NCBI GenBank assembly: GCA_004562395.1
Contig: SFQY01000003.1
Location: 1 to 41,721 of the forward strand
From: a bacterium
GTDB lineage: Bacteria > Bacillota > Clostridia > Oscillospirales > Oscillospiraceae
Length of the DNA: 41,721 bases
Direction of reading: 5' to 3'
The notes beneath the pieces were generated by a model, which saw only the letters and a list, made by a program, of their open reading frames with translations, had not been told where the DNA came from and searched no databases. Positions within the stretch are counted from its first letter, which is position 1; the number at the start of each line of letters is the position of its first letter. The position numbers and the translations under genes were made by a program. Shown here piece by piece: positions 1 to 6,998 of this stretch.

Positions 1-97
1 GGAACATTTTCTCTCCCTCAGTCGCTTCGCGACAGCTCCCTCATCAGAGGGAGCCTTGTGGGTGCGCAGTAACCAACGAAGCATAAACGATCATTTA
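1..97. repeat. Intergenic repeat element R1 (left part outside window)
   Basis: The element ends in an exact TAAACGATCATTTA at 84-97. Inside lies a two-hairpin module: a stem-loop on gtcgcttcgcgac (about 21-33) and a CTCCCTC/GAGGGAG stem (about 36-53). The same module occurs in reverse orientation at about 30380-30415 in element R7. The left end is cut off by the window edge. Confidence 0.75.
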
Positions 98-164
98 CAG
101 CAGAGATATCCGCAAGGGAATTGTTACACGATCATCAGGACATACCATTGAAGGAGGAATCCCT

Positions 165-779
165 ATGACCTTATCCGAAAAGCTGCAGGCTCTCCGGCAG
201 GAGGCCAAAATGACCCAGGAGGACGTGGCGGATGTCTGCGGTGTCAGCCGCCAGACCGTGACCAAATGGGAAGCGGGGGCTGCCGTGCCGGAAATCCCCA
301 AGCTTCTGCGGCTGGCGGACCTGTACCATGTCACCACAGACGTGCTGCTCAAGGAAGCGCTGACGGTGGGCAGTGTCACAGCCTCCCAGTGCCACGGTCC
401 GGCCTCCGTTTCCCGGCAGGCTCCCATATTTGAGGGAACGCTGATCAAGGAAAGCATTGACGATGAGACCGTGCTGGACTATCTGAACATCCACAAGGTG
501 GAGCTGTGGAAAACCGATTCGGTCCCCAAATACTGGACCGCTCTGTTCTTCACCTCCTGCGACCCGGACCTGCCCCGGCGTTTCTCCAAGGCTATGAAGC
601 CCGGAGAAACTTCCGGCGGGAACTGGTTTGTGGACTTCAAAGCCGGAAACCTCAAGTACATCGTATTCCGGGACCGGATCCTGCGCTATACCATCGGAAA
701 TCAGGAGGAAAAGCAGCAGGTCCTCCAGGCGTGCCGCGCCCTGGGGATCCCCGCCACGCAGATGGACTGGGCTGAGTAG
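165..779 (+). CDS. XRE-family helix-turn-helix regulator with unknown C-terminal domain
   Basis: This 204-residue protein starts with a classic Cro/C1-type helix-turn-helix (residues about 5-60; MTQEDVADVCGVSRQTVTKW covers the recognition helices), so it should bind DNA as a regulator. A linker (about 65-100) is followed by a C-terminal domain of about 100 residues rich in W, F and Y that I do not recognise; it may sense a ligand or mediate oligomerisation. The ATG at 165 has a strong AAGGAGG (151-157) 7 nt upstream. The gene is alone, follows repeat R1 and is convergent with the hydrolase gene at 875-2095. Its target is unknown. Confidence 0.85.
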   Translation: MTLSEKLQALRQEAKMTQEDVADVCGVSRQTVTKWEAGAAVPEIPKLLRLADLYHVTTDVLLKEALTVGSVTASQCHGPASVSRQAPIFEGTLIKESIDDETVLDYLNIHKVELWKTDSVPKYWTALFFTSCDPDLPRRFSKAMKPGETSGGNWFVDFKAGNLKYIVFRDRILRYTIGNQEEKQQVLQACRALGIPATQMDWAE

Positions 780-827
780 TCCCATGGACTGCATGATCCT
801 CTCCGCCCTGACGGTGGATACGAAGAC

Positions 828-863
828 AAAAAAACCGGGGATGGAGGTTTTCTCCATCCCCGG
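828..863 (-). terminator. Rho-independent terminator of the C39/SleB hydrolase gene
   Basis: A perfect 12-bp stem (835-846 with 852-863, 5-nt loop) is followed on the minus strand by seven U residues (828-834). It lies just past the minus-strand stop at 875. The plus-strand gene ending at 779 may share the stem, but the U-tract is weaker on that side. Confidence 0.85.
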
Positions 864-874
864 TACTGTTTTGC

Positions 875-2095
875 TCAGTAGCAGAAGATATGATTGCCGA
901 TCTTGCCCCAGACATTGTCTGTAGCGGCATAGGTAGCGAAGAAGAACACATTATCCGGAAGCACATAAGGTCCGTAAATCGCCCTGTCGATGGCCTGATA
1001 CTGAGCCTGGGTAGGCTCGGCATCCTTCAGATAGGGCACGGAACGGAACTGGTTCTCCGCATAGATCACGTTCCGGAGGGTGTTGGGATACCGGTCGGAA
1101 TACAGCCGGTTGAGAATTACCTCTGCCACCGCCTGCTGGCCCTCGGCGGATTCTCCCTGGGCTTCCACCCAGATCACGCTGGCCATCAGCTCCCGCTCCT
1201 CAGCGGTGAGGTTGATGCCCGGATAGCGGGTATAGGAAGTATCCAGCCGGTCCTGCTGGTACAGGAAAGGCTCCTCCGGCATGGCCTCGGGATCATAGAT
1301 CCAGGCGCCGCTGTAGCCCAGCAGAATATCGTTGGGGCCAAAGCCATTGAAAAACGCGTTCTTCAGCTGCCAGTGGTCGTAGTTGGGCTCGTAGGGATCG
1401 TTGACCACGATCCTTCCTTCCTCATTCAGACCGGTGAGTACAATAAAATGCTGGGAATCGGTGAAGATCGATTTGGGTCCCATCAGGGCGATGACGATCT
1501 TCCCCTCCTGAAGGGCCTTCCAGGTCACATTCCAGTTGGGACTCTTCTCAAAGGGAAGCTGCATCTTTTCGGAGCCGTATTCCAGCCGGGCGATGTTGTT
1601 GTCCGCGCAGCCGCCGAAATACTCCGCCAGCTCGTCAGGCAGGTATGTATGCCCGGTCAGTGCCGTGGCCACCATCGCGAGGCAGGTGATGCTGCATCCG
1701 CTGGTCTCAATGGTTCCCGCGCCGTACATAACGTCGGGATAATCCGTCTGGAAGTACAAAGGCACGCCGTTGGGAGTCTCGGCCGTCTCCTGCTCCCGGG
1801 GTGCGTCGGCGTCTTCTCCGCCCTCCTGGGGAACTTCAATGGGCTCCTCCTCCCGGGGCTGAGTAGGGGGTTCCTCCCGGGGCTGGGTGGGAGCCGTCTC
1901 TTCCCGGGATTCCGCGGGACCCTGCACCGGGGTCTGCCCGACTTCCGAATCCACAGCGGTGTTTTCAACTCCCGCTCCCGTATCGGCGAAGGCGGAGGCA
2001 CTCAGACCAAGGCCCGGCGCCGCCAGCGCGGCGGCAAGCAAAAGCGCAGTCAGACGGCGGGCGATATTCACAATGCTTTGCTTATGTTCCGTCAT
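875..2095 (-). CDS. Secreted C39-like peptidase / SleB-type cell-wall hydrolase
   Basis: A 406-residue exported protein, probably acting on peptidoglycan or cortex. It has a Sec signal peptide (about residues 10-38, an Ala/Leu-rich core ending ASAFADT) and a Pro/Glu-rich low-complexity linker (about 60-100). Next comes a C39-like cysteine-peptidase domain (about 105-270; Cys in SGCSITCLAM, His in DSQHFIVL, Asp in VVNDPY). The C-terminal Hydrolase_2/SleB domain (about 290-406) carries the likely catalytic Glu in VIWVEAQGES. The start is uncertain: ATG 2095 is used here, but an in-frame TTG at 2107 has an AGGA at better spacing. Longer in-frame starts lie at or above the predicted transcription start near 2186. 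The product could serve germination or vegetative wall turnover. Confidence 0.85.
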   Translation of the reverse strand: MTEHKQSIVNIARRLTALLLAAALAAPGLGLSASAFADTGAGVENTAVDSEVGQTPVQGPAESREETAPTQPREEPPTQPREEEPIEVPQEGGEDADAPREQETAETPNGVPLYFQTDYPDVMYGAGTIETSGCSITCLAMVATALTGHTYLPDELAEYFGGCADNNIARLEYGSEKMQLPFEKSPNWNVTWKALQEGKIVIALMGPKSIFTDSQHFIVLTGLNEEGRIVVNDPYEPNYDHWQLKNAFFNGFGPNDILLGYSGAWIYDPEAMPEEPFLYQQDRLDTSYTRYPGINLTAEERELMASVIWVEAQGESAEGQQAVAEVILNRLYSDRYPNTLRNVIYAENQFRSVPYLKDAEPTQAQYQAIDRAIYGPYVLPDNVFFFATYAATDNVWGKIGNHIFCY

Positions 2096-2192
2096 GGCAC
2101 AGTCCAATCCATTTCCTGAAGATCCGCTGCGTCCCGTGGGTCCGGGAACGCCGCGTATAAAACATACCGCGCACGGTAATTTTTTCATTCTA

Positions 2193-2221
2193 TTTATACC
2201 GCATTTTTTGCCGTTCGTCAA
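2193..2221 (-). promoter_or_regulatory. Sigma-A-like promoter for the C39/SleB hydrolase gene
   Basis: On the minus strand the -35 is TTGACG (2221-2216) and the -10 is TATAAA (2198-2193), with a 17-nt spacer. Transcription should start near 2186, leaving a leader of about 80-90 nt. Confidence 0.7.
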
Positions 2222-2344
2222 GGGGTAATTCACTTTTCAGGAGGTTTTCCCTCCCCGCTGCCAGCATTCTGCCCTAAAAACAAGAGCGATATTTCGTCCT
2301 TTATCGTGCAAGATGCTAAAAAAGCGAAAAAGCAGAAAAAACGC

Positions 2345-2373
2345 TTTACAACTTTAGCGGATTAAAGTATAAT
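2345..2373 (+). promoter_or_regulatory. Sigma-A-like promoter of the amino acid ABC transporter operon
   Basis: TTTACA (2345-2350), a 17-nt spacer and a perfect TATAAT (2368-2373). The predicted start near 2380 gives a leader of about 38 nt, too short for a riboswitch. Confidence 0.8.
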
Positions 2374-2417
2374 GCCCCTGAAAGAAAAAACCTTCTTACG
2401 AAAGGACTGTTTTATCC

Positions 2418-3203
2418 ATGAAAAAAATCACTGTTCTGCTGCTGGCCGCGCTGCTGGCGCTTTCCTGCCTTGCCGGCTGCGGCGCCTCCTCCAAATCCGA
2501 CCTGAAGTACATTCAGGACAAGGGCACCATGATCGTGGGCATCACCGATTACGCCCCCATGGACTACAAGGATGACAACGGCGAATGGACCGGCTTCGAC
2601 GCGGAGCTGGCCCGGATGGTCTGCGAGAAGCTGGGCGTCAAGTGCGAGTTCTTTGTTCTGTCCGACTGGAGCAAGAAGTTCTATGAGCTGGAAACCAAGA
2701 ACATCGACGCCATCTGGAACGGCATGACCATCACCGAGGAAGTCAAGCTCAACACCAGCTGCTCCGATCCCTACGTGATCAACGCCCAGGTGCTGGTCAT
2801 GAAGGCCGATGTGGTCGGCGACTATGACAGCGTGGAAAGCCTGGCGGCTCTGACCTTCGCCGTGGAGAACGGCTCCGCCGGTCAGGAGGCCCTGGCCAGC
2901 TGCGGCATCACCGGCGATAACGTCACCGCCGTTCAGGACCAGGCTGCCGCTCTGATGGAAGTGGCCGCCGGAACCTCCGATGCTTGCGTCATCGACATCA
3001 CCATGGCCAACGCCATGACCGGCGAGGGCACCAGCTATGCCGATCTCGCCTCCGGTATGAGCCTGACCAGTGAGGAATACGGCATTGGCTTCCGGAAGGA
3101 ATCCGACGTTACCGCCAAGGTCAACGAGATCCTGGCCAAGCTCCGTGCCGACGGGACCCTCCAGGCCCTGGCCGACAAGTACAGCCTGACCCTGGCAGGC
3201 TGA
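2418..3203 (+). CDS. Amino acid ABC transporter, substrate-binding lipoprotein
   Basis: A 261-residue periplasmic-binding-protein type 3 family member (SBP_bac_3). A lipoprotein signal peptide ends in the lipobox LAGC with the lipidated Cys at 21, so the mature protein should be anchored on the outer face of the membrane. The start of the fold is typical (GTMIVGITDYAPMDYKDDNG, then TGFDAELARMVCEKLGVKCEF). It captures a polar or charged amino acid for the permease and ATPase downstream; the ligand cannot be read from the sequence. AAAGGA lies upstream of the ATG. A strong hairpin follows the stop (3220-3246), which probably raises the amount of this subunit over the other two. Confidence 0.9.
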   Translation: MKKITVLLLAALLALSCLAGCGASSKSDLKYIQDKGTMIVGITDYAPMDYKDDNGEWTGFDAELARMVCEKLGVKCEFFVLSDWSKKFYELETKNIDAIWNGMTITEEVKLNTSCSDPYVINAQVLVMKADVVGDYDSVESLAALTFAVENGSAGQEALASCGITGDNVTAVQDQAAALMEVAAGTSDACVIDITMANAMTGEGTSYADLASGMSLTSEEYGIGFRKESDVTAKVNEILAKLRADGTLQALADKYSLTLAG

Positions 3204-3219
3204 TCCGCGCCGCTTACCA

Positions 3220-3246
3220 AAAGGGAGGGCCACCGGCCCTCCCTTT
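3220..3246 (+). terminator. Intercistronic stem-loop after the binding-protein gene
   Basis: A perfect 12-bp stem (3220-3231 with 3235-3246) with a 3-nt loop and no U-tract. More likely an mRNA 3'-end stabiliser or partial terminator than a full stop, since permease and ATPase genes follow on the same strand. Confidence 0.65.
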
Positions 3247-3301
3247 GATGGATTCTGCCGCGAAAGCGGCGGAGCATACTGTTTGGAAATGAGGTACGCC
3301 C

Positions 3302-3943
3302 ATGTTTCTTCCGGTAACCCTGGAACTGTTCTCCGGCTTCATGGAAACTCTGAAAACCTTCGCCCTCACCCTGGTATTTGCCCTGCCCCTGGGCCTGGTG
3401 ATCGCCTTTGGATCCATGAGCCGGTTCACCCCGCTGAAATGGCTGACCCGGGGATTTGTGTGGATCATCCGCGGCACGCCGCTGATGCTGCAGCTCATCA
3501 TCATCTTCTACGGTCCCGGCCTGATGTTCGGCCTGCACTCCATGCCCCGGTTCACCGCCACCATCGTGGCTTTCTCCATCAACTACGCCTGCTATTTCTC
3601 CGAGATCTACCGGGGCGGTATCGAAAGCATCCCCAGGGGACAGTATGAAGCCGGTCAGGTGCTGGGAATGACCAAAAGCCAGATTTTCTTCAAGGTAGTT
3701 CTGCTGCAGGTGATCAAGCGGATCATGGCCCCCATGAGCAACGAGGTCATCACCCTGGTCAAGGACACCTCCCTGGCCCGGATCATCGGCATTTACGAGA
3801 TCATCTGGGCAGGCGAATCCTTCATCAAAAAGGGCCTGATCTGGCCCCTGTTCTACACCGGCGCCTTCTACCTGATCTTCAGCGGTCTTCTGACCATTCT
3901 GTTCGGCTATTTGGAAAAGAAACTGGACTATTTCAGAGGTTGA
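3302..3943 (+). CDS. Amino acid ABC transporter permease (HisM/GlnP family)
   Basis: A 213-residue inner-membrane subunit, the normal length for the HisMQ/GlnP family, with about five membrane segments. It carries the family's N-terminal segment (TLKTFALTLVFALPLGLVIAF) and WIIRGTPLMLQLIIIFYG. The EAA-type coupling loop is about EAGQVLGMTKSQIFFKVVLLQ (residues about 118-138), which contacts the ATPase. ATG 3302 is preceded by GAGGT. It sits 98 nt after the binding-protein gene and 3 nt before the ATPase gene, in the usual order for a three-gene importer. As a lone permease it probably forms a homodimer. Confidence 0.9.
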   Translation: MFLPVTLELFSGFMETLKTFALTLVFALPLGLVIAFGSMSRFTPLKWLTRGFVWIIRGTPLMLQLIIIFYGPGLMFGLHSMPRFTATIVAFSINYACYFSEIYRGGIESIPRGQYEAGQVLGMTKSQIFFKVVLLQVIKRIMAPMSNEVITLVKDTSLARIIGIYEIIWAGESFIKKGLIWPLFYTGAFYLIFSGLLTILFGYLEKKLDYFRG

Positions 3944-3946
3944 GTC

Positions 3947-4693
3947 ATGGCATTATTGGAAGTAAAAGGTCTAAAAAAGAGATTTGAGGACACCCAGGTG
4001 CTCAAGGGCGTCAGCTTTCAGCTGGAGCGGGGGCAGGTGCTGGCCATTATCGGCTCCTCCGGCAGCGGAAAGACCACCCTGCTGCGGTGCCTGAATTTTC
4101 TGGAAACGCCGGACGAGGGGCAGGTACTGGTGGGCGGCAGGTGCCTCACCGGCAGCCAGCTTTCCGAGGAGGACATCCGTCAGAACCGGCTGCATTTCGG
4201 GATGGTATTTCAGAATTTCAACCTCTTCCCCCAATACACGGTGCTGGAAAACATCACCCTGGCCCCAACCCTGCTGAAAAAGGGGGACGAAAAAACCATA
4301 CGGGATACCGCTCTGCGGCTGCTGGAGCAGGTGGGCCTGTCCCACAAAAAGGACGCCTATCCCCACCAGCTTTCCGGCGGACAGCAGCAGCGGGTGGCCA
4401 TCGCCCGGGCTCTGGCTCTGAACCCGGAGATCCTTTGCTTTGATGAGCCCACCAGCGCACTGGATCCGGAGCTTACCGGAGAGGTACTGCGGGTCATCCG
4501 GGGCTTAAAGGACAAGGACAACACCATGATCGTGGTCACCCACGAAATGGAATTTGCCAAAAGCGTGGCAGACATCGTCATCTACATGGCCGACGGTGTC
4601 ATTGAAGAAATGGGGACGCCGGAGGATGTGTTCGACCATCCCAGAAGCCCCAAAACCCGCAGCTTCATCAGCGGCGCCCAGCAGCCGTTCTAA
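3947..4693 (+). CDS. Amino acid ABC transporter ATP-binding protein (GlnQ type)
   Basis: A 248-residue cytoplasmic ATPase that drives the importer. It has Walker A GSSGSGKTT (36-44), Q-loop region MVFQNFNLF (86-94), signature LSGGQQQR (142-149), Walker B ILCFDE (162-167), D-loop SALD (170-173) and the switch His in VVTHE (199). It is full length for the polar amino acid uptake family and intact at all catalytic motifs. The ATG lies 3 nt after the permease stop, so the two are probably co-translated. No clear terminator follows; the next 350 nt is repeat R2. Confidence 0.93.
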   Translation: MALLEVKGLKKRFEDTQVLKGVSFQLERGQVLAIIGSSGSGKTTLLRCLNFLETPDEGQVLVGGRCLTGSQLSEEDIRQNRLHFGMVFQNFNLFPQYTVLENITLAPTLLKKGDEKTIRDTALRLLEQVGLSHKKDAYPHQLSGGQQQRVAIARALALNPEILCFDEPTSALDPELTGEVLRVIRGLKDKDNTMIVVTHEMEFAKSVADIVIYMADGVIEEMGTPEDVFDHPRSPKTRSFISGAQQPF

Positions 4694-4723
4694 ATTCGTT
4701 TTTGCCTATCGGCTGAACGCAGC

Positions 4724-4975
4724 GAAATGGTCGTTTCGCGCAGCACCCAAAAAACCTTCCCCCTCGGGGGAAGGTGGCACGGCAAAGCCGTGACGGATGA
4801 GGGGAAAACGCGGCAATTACAACAGACGTAACGAAAAACGGAGAATTTCCAACAGGTTACTCCTATTTACCTACGTTGAACCCCTTTGGTGCGGTAGCCC
4901 CTCATTCGCCCCAGTGTGCGCTACTTAAGCACCTTCCCCCGAGGGGGAAGGTTTTGGAACGTAAACGATCATTTA
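4724..4975. repeat. Intergenic repeat element R2 (GGGGAAGGT module pair)
   Basis: The right end is an exact TAAACGATCATTTA (4962-4975). The left end is a decayed GAAATGGTCGTTTC (4724-4737). Two related modules of about 55 nt face each other in inverted orientation (about 4753-4804 and 4898-4953), each with a CCTTCCCC/GGGGAAGG stem next to a second motif. A unique AT-richer core of about 95 nt lies between them. Element R6 at 26053 is the same composite in opposite orientation. This fills almost the whole gap between the ATPase gene and the YerC-like gene. Confidence 0.8.
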
Positions 4976-5053
4976 CACTTCTTCCGAATCCGTTCGATAA
5001 GCTTTAATCGTTTTTCAATTACGCGGCCGTCAGCCGCTTTCAGGAGGAGCATT

Positions 5054-5341
5054 ATGGAACCAACCGACGGTCATTCCAAAATCAACGGTCTGTGCCAGCT
5101 TCTGGCGGATATCCGGGATCCCCGGGACATCGCCGCTCTGCTGCAGGACCTGTGTACTGCCAAGGAAATCGAAAACATGGCCGAACGCCTCTACGCCGCC
5201 AGGCTTCTGCTGGATGGCAATACCTACAATCAGGTCATGGCCCAGGCGAAGATTTCCTCGGCCACCCTCAGCCGGGTCTCCCGGTGCGTCCAGTACGGCA
5301 GCGGCTATTCCCGGCTGCTGAAAACCGGAGACACAAACTGA
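5054..5341 (+). CDS. YerC/YecD family TrpR-like regulator
   Basis: A 95-residue TrpR-superfamily protein of the YerC/YecD type. The helical core ends in a helix-turn-helix (about residues 50-85) containing LLLDGNTYNQVMAQAKISSA followed by TLSRVSRC, the usual recognition-helix layout. It probably binds DNA as a dimer; the target and co-repressor of this family are not established. ATG 5054 is chosen because CAGGAGGAG (5041-5049) lies just upstream; a longer reading frame runs back into repeat R2 and lacks a ribosome site. It is convergent with the GntR gene, and the two share the hairpin at 5357-5400. Confidence 0.85.
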   Translation: MEPTDGHSKINGLCQLLADIRDPRDIAALLQDLCTAKEIENMAERLYAARLLLDGNTYNQVMAQAKISSATLSRVSRCVQYGSGYSRLLKTGDTN

Positions 5342-5356
5342 TCGTCCAGTATCCAT

Positions 5357-5400
5357 ACGCGCCCCATCCGCCGGCGTTCTGTCCGGTGGATGGGGCGCGT
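5357..5400. terminator. Bidirectional terminator between yerC-like and gntR genes
   Basis: An 18-bp stem with one mismatch (5357-5374 with 5383-5400) and an 8-nt loop, placed between convergent stops at 5341 and 5408. The U-tracts are poor on both sides, so termination strength is uncertain. Confidence 0.65.
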
Positions 5401-5407
5401 GTACTGT

Positions 5408-6124
5408 TTACTGGGAATCGGTATAAATCTGCTGGCTACCGCTGATGGCCTCCTCCATGTATTGATCGATCCAGGCAGAAGCTGCCTGCTTATCCCGGGC
5501 CAGGAGACAGCCATAGAGCCTGCAGATATTGTAGCTCAGGGCATCCACCCCGTAACGGCGGCAGAACCGGATCCACAGGGCAATGCAGGGGACCTTGAAG
5601 GAGCTGTAGATCAGGGGCAGGATGTGATTTCCCCCGATGAGGGTCATGCCATGGTGAAAGGCAAAGGCCGTCTCCGCCGCTTGGGCAGGGGTACACCGGG
5701 GGTCCTCCAGCGCAGTCAGGCAGGGTTCCAGCCCCCGGATTTCCTCATCGGAAGCGCAGGCGATGGCCCTGCTCACCGTCATATGCTCCAGGCCCTGGCG
5801 CACTTCCAGAATGGATCGGATCTCCTCCCGGGCCAGGACCCCGCCGTTATAGTGCATAATGGCCATCAGGGTGTCCATGTTGCCGTTCCGGCGGTAATCC
5901 GCCACATAGGTCCCCTGCCGCGGCCGGACCTCCAGAAAGCCCTGGCGGGCCAGCTCCGTCACGCCGCCGTTGACCACCGCCCGGCTGACCCGCATCTGCT
6001 CACAAAGCTCCCGCTCCGAGGGAAGCTTTTCACCCATGGGCAGCTCCCCGGACAGGATCATGCCCTGAAGCTGCCGGACAAAAAGCTCCTTCAGTGACGG
6101 GGCGTAAAGACGTTCAAATTCCAT
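5408..6124 (-). CDS. GntR-family regulator, FadR/FCD subfamily
   Basis: A 238-residue repressor-type protein with an N-terminal winged helix-turn-helix (about residues 8-75; GEKLPSERELCEQMRVSRAVV and GFLEVRPRQGTYV are typical GntR motifs). An all-helical FCD-like ligand-binding domain follows (about 90-225; EEIRSILEVRQGLEHMTV, then FAFHHGMTLIGGN with possible metal-binding His). ATG 6124 has GGAGGAAG just upstream; an in-frame ATG at 6166 lies in the operator region. It is divergent from the hyp unit, and the same GTGGTCATACCAC sequence lies between promoter and start codon on both sides. It therefore probably represses itself and hypB-oxidoreductase-hypA. The effector is unknown. Confidence 0.88.
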   Translation of the reverse strand: MEFERLYAPSLKELFVRQLQGMILSGELPMGEKLPSERELCEQMRVSRAVVNGGVTELARQGFLEVRPRQGTYVADYRRNGNMDTLMAIMHYNGGVLAREEIRSILEVRQGLEHMTVSRAIACASDEEIRGLEPCLTALEDPRCTPAQAAETAFAFHHGMTLIGGNHILPLIYSSFKVPCIALWIRFCRRYGVDALSYNICRLYGCLLARDKQAASAWIDQYMEEAISGSQQIYTDSQ

Positions 6125-6146
6125 TGCGCTTCCTCCCGAAAATGTT

Positions 6147-6159
6147 GTGGTCATACCAC
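6147..6159. promoter_or_regulatory. Operator GTGGTCATACCAC, gntR side
   Basis: An inverted repeat GTGGT-N3-ACCAC, like the TGGTNNNACCA sites of FadR-type GntR proteins. It lies between the predicted start of gntR transcription (near 6166) and the gntR start codon. An identical 13-mer is at 6298-6310. Confidence 0.8.
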
Positions 6160-6172
6160 ATTCCACAGCATC

Positions 6173-6201
6173 AGTTTACCATGGAATTTGCCAAAAATCA
6201 A
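6173..6201 (-). promoter_or_regulatory. Promoter of the gntR gene
   Basis: Minus strand: TTGATT (6201-6196), 17-nt spacer, TAAACT (6178-6173). The operator at 6147-6159 lies just downstream of the predicted start, as expected for autorepression. Confidence 0.65.
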
Positions 6202-6241
6202 CGGTCATTCTGGTGAAAAACGGAGAAAAAACCGGATATAA

Positions 6242-6270
6242 TTGACATATTCTCGCAATGCGGATACACT
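6242..6270 (+). promoter_or_regulatory. Promoter of the hypB-oxidoreductase-hypA unit
   Basis: A perfect TTGACA (6242-6247), 17-nt spacer and TACACT (6265-6270). Transcription should start near 6277, 20 nt before the operator at 6298-6310. Confidence 0.75.
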
Positions 6271-6297
6271 ATATCTATCGGATGAATCGTCCCTTTC

Positions 6298-6310
6298 GTG
6301 GTCATACCAC
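6298..6310. promoter_or_regulatory. Operator GTGGTCATACCAC, hyp side
   Basis: Identical to the 13-mer at 6147-6159. It sits between the predicted transcription start and the ribosome site AAGGAG (6318-6323) of hypB, a position where a bound repressor would block the polymerase. Confidence 0.8.
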
Positions 6311-6331
6311 AGTTTTGAAGGAGTGCTGCCT

Positions 6332-6996
6332 ATGGAACAAGTGAAAATCCTGCAGATCAAGCAGAGCGTCTTCGCCAACAACGATGCTCAGGCGGAGGCT
6401 CTTCGTCGGGAGCTGAAGGAACGAAAGCTGTATCTGCTGAATCTCATGTCCTCCCCCGGCTCCGGGAAGACCACCACCCTGACCCGTCTCATCGCGGCCC
6501 TGAAGGATCAGCTGCGGATCGGCGTCATGGAGGCGGATATCGACTCGGATGTGGACGCCAGAACCATTGCCGCCGCCGGAGCGAAAGCCATCCAGCTCCA
6601 TACCGGCGGCATGTGCCAGCCGCCATGACCCGCCAGGGGCTGGAGGGGCTGGAGCCGGAGGCCCTGGATCTGGTGATTCTGGAAAATGTGGGCAATCTGG
6701 TTTGTCCGGCGGAATTCGACACCGGCGCCGTGAAAAACTGCATGATTCTTTCGGTTCCCGAGGGCCACGACAAGCCCCTGAAATATCCGCTGATGTTCCA
6801 GGTCTGCGACACGGTGATCATCAACAAAACCGACGTACTCCCCTATTTTGATTTCGACATGGACAAGTGTGCCGAATACATCCGCCTGCGCAACCCCAAC
6901 GCCAGGATCTTCCCCATCAGCGCCAAAACCGGCCAGGGGGTGGAGGCACTGGCAGACTGGCTGAAAGAAGAAGTCCGCAACTGGAAAGGAGACTGA
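6332..6996 (+). pseudogene. hypB: hypB, nickel-insertion GTPase, frameshifted by an apparent 7-bp deletion
   Basis: HypB is a SIMIBI-class GTPase that delivers nickel to metalloenzymes together with HypA. The first 98 codons give the N-terminus with P-loop GSGKTT (43-48), the switch region MEADIDSDVDA and IQLHTGGMCQPP, then a stop at 6626-6628. The rest continues in another frame from about 6613 (AAMTRQGLEGL, ENVGNLVCPAEFD, VPEGHDKPLKYP, the G4 motif NKTD) to 6996. HypB proteins normally read MCHLDA at the join. Loss of seven bases there, removing the His next to the metal-binding Cys, explains both the frame and the missing residues. With them restored, the protein would be about 223 residues, a normal length. 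Either a real mutation or a sequencing/assembly error. Ribosome site AAGGAG at 6318-6323. Confidence 0.85.
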
Positions 6997-6998
6997 CT

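Noticed and set aside
84..97. The 14-mer as a DnaA box or replication-origin signal
   Set aside because: It does not match TTATCCACA, there is no AT-rich unwinding region, and the genes nearby are not origin genes.
6332..6996. Programmed ribosomal frameshifting in hypB
   Set aside because: There is no slippery heptamer or downstream pseudoknot at the join, and the frame change coincides with loss of conserved residues, which fits a deletion or error better.
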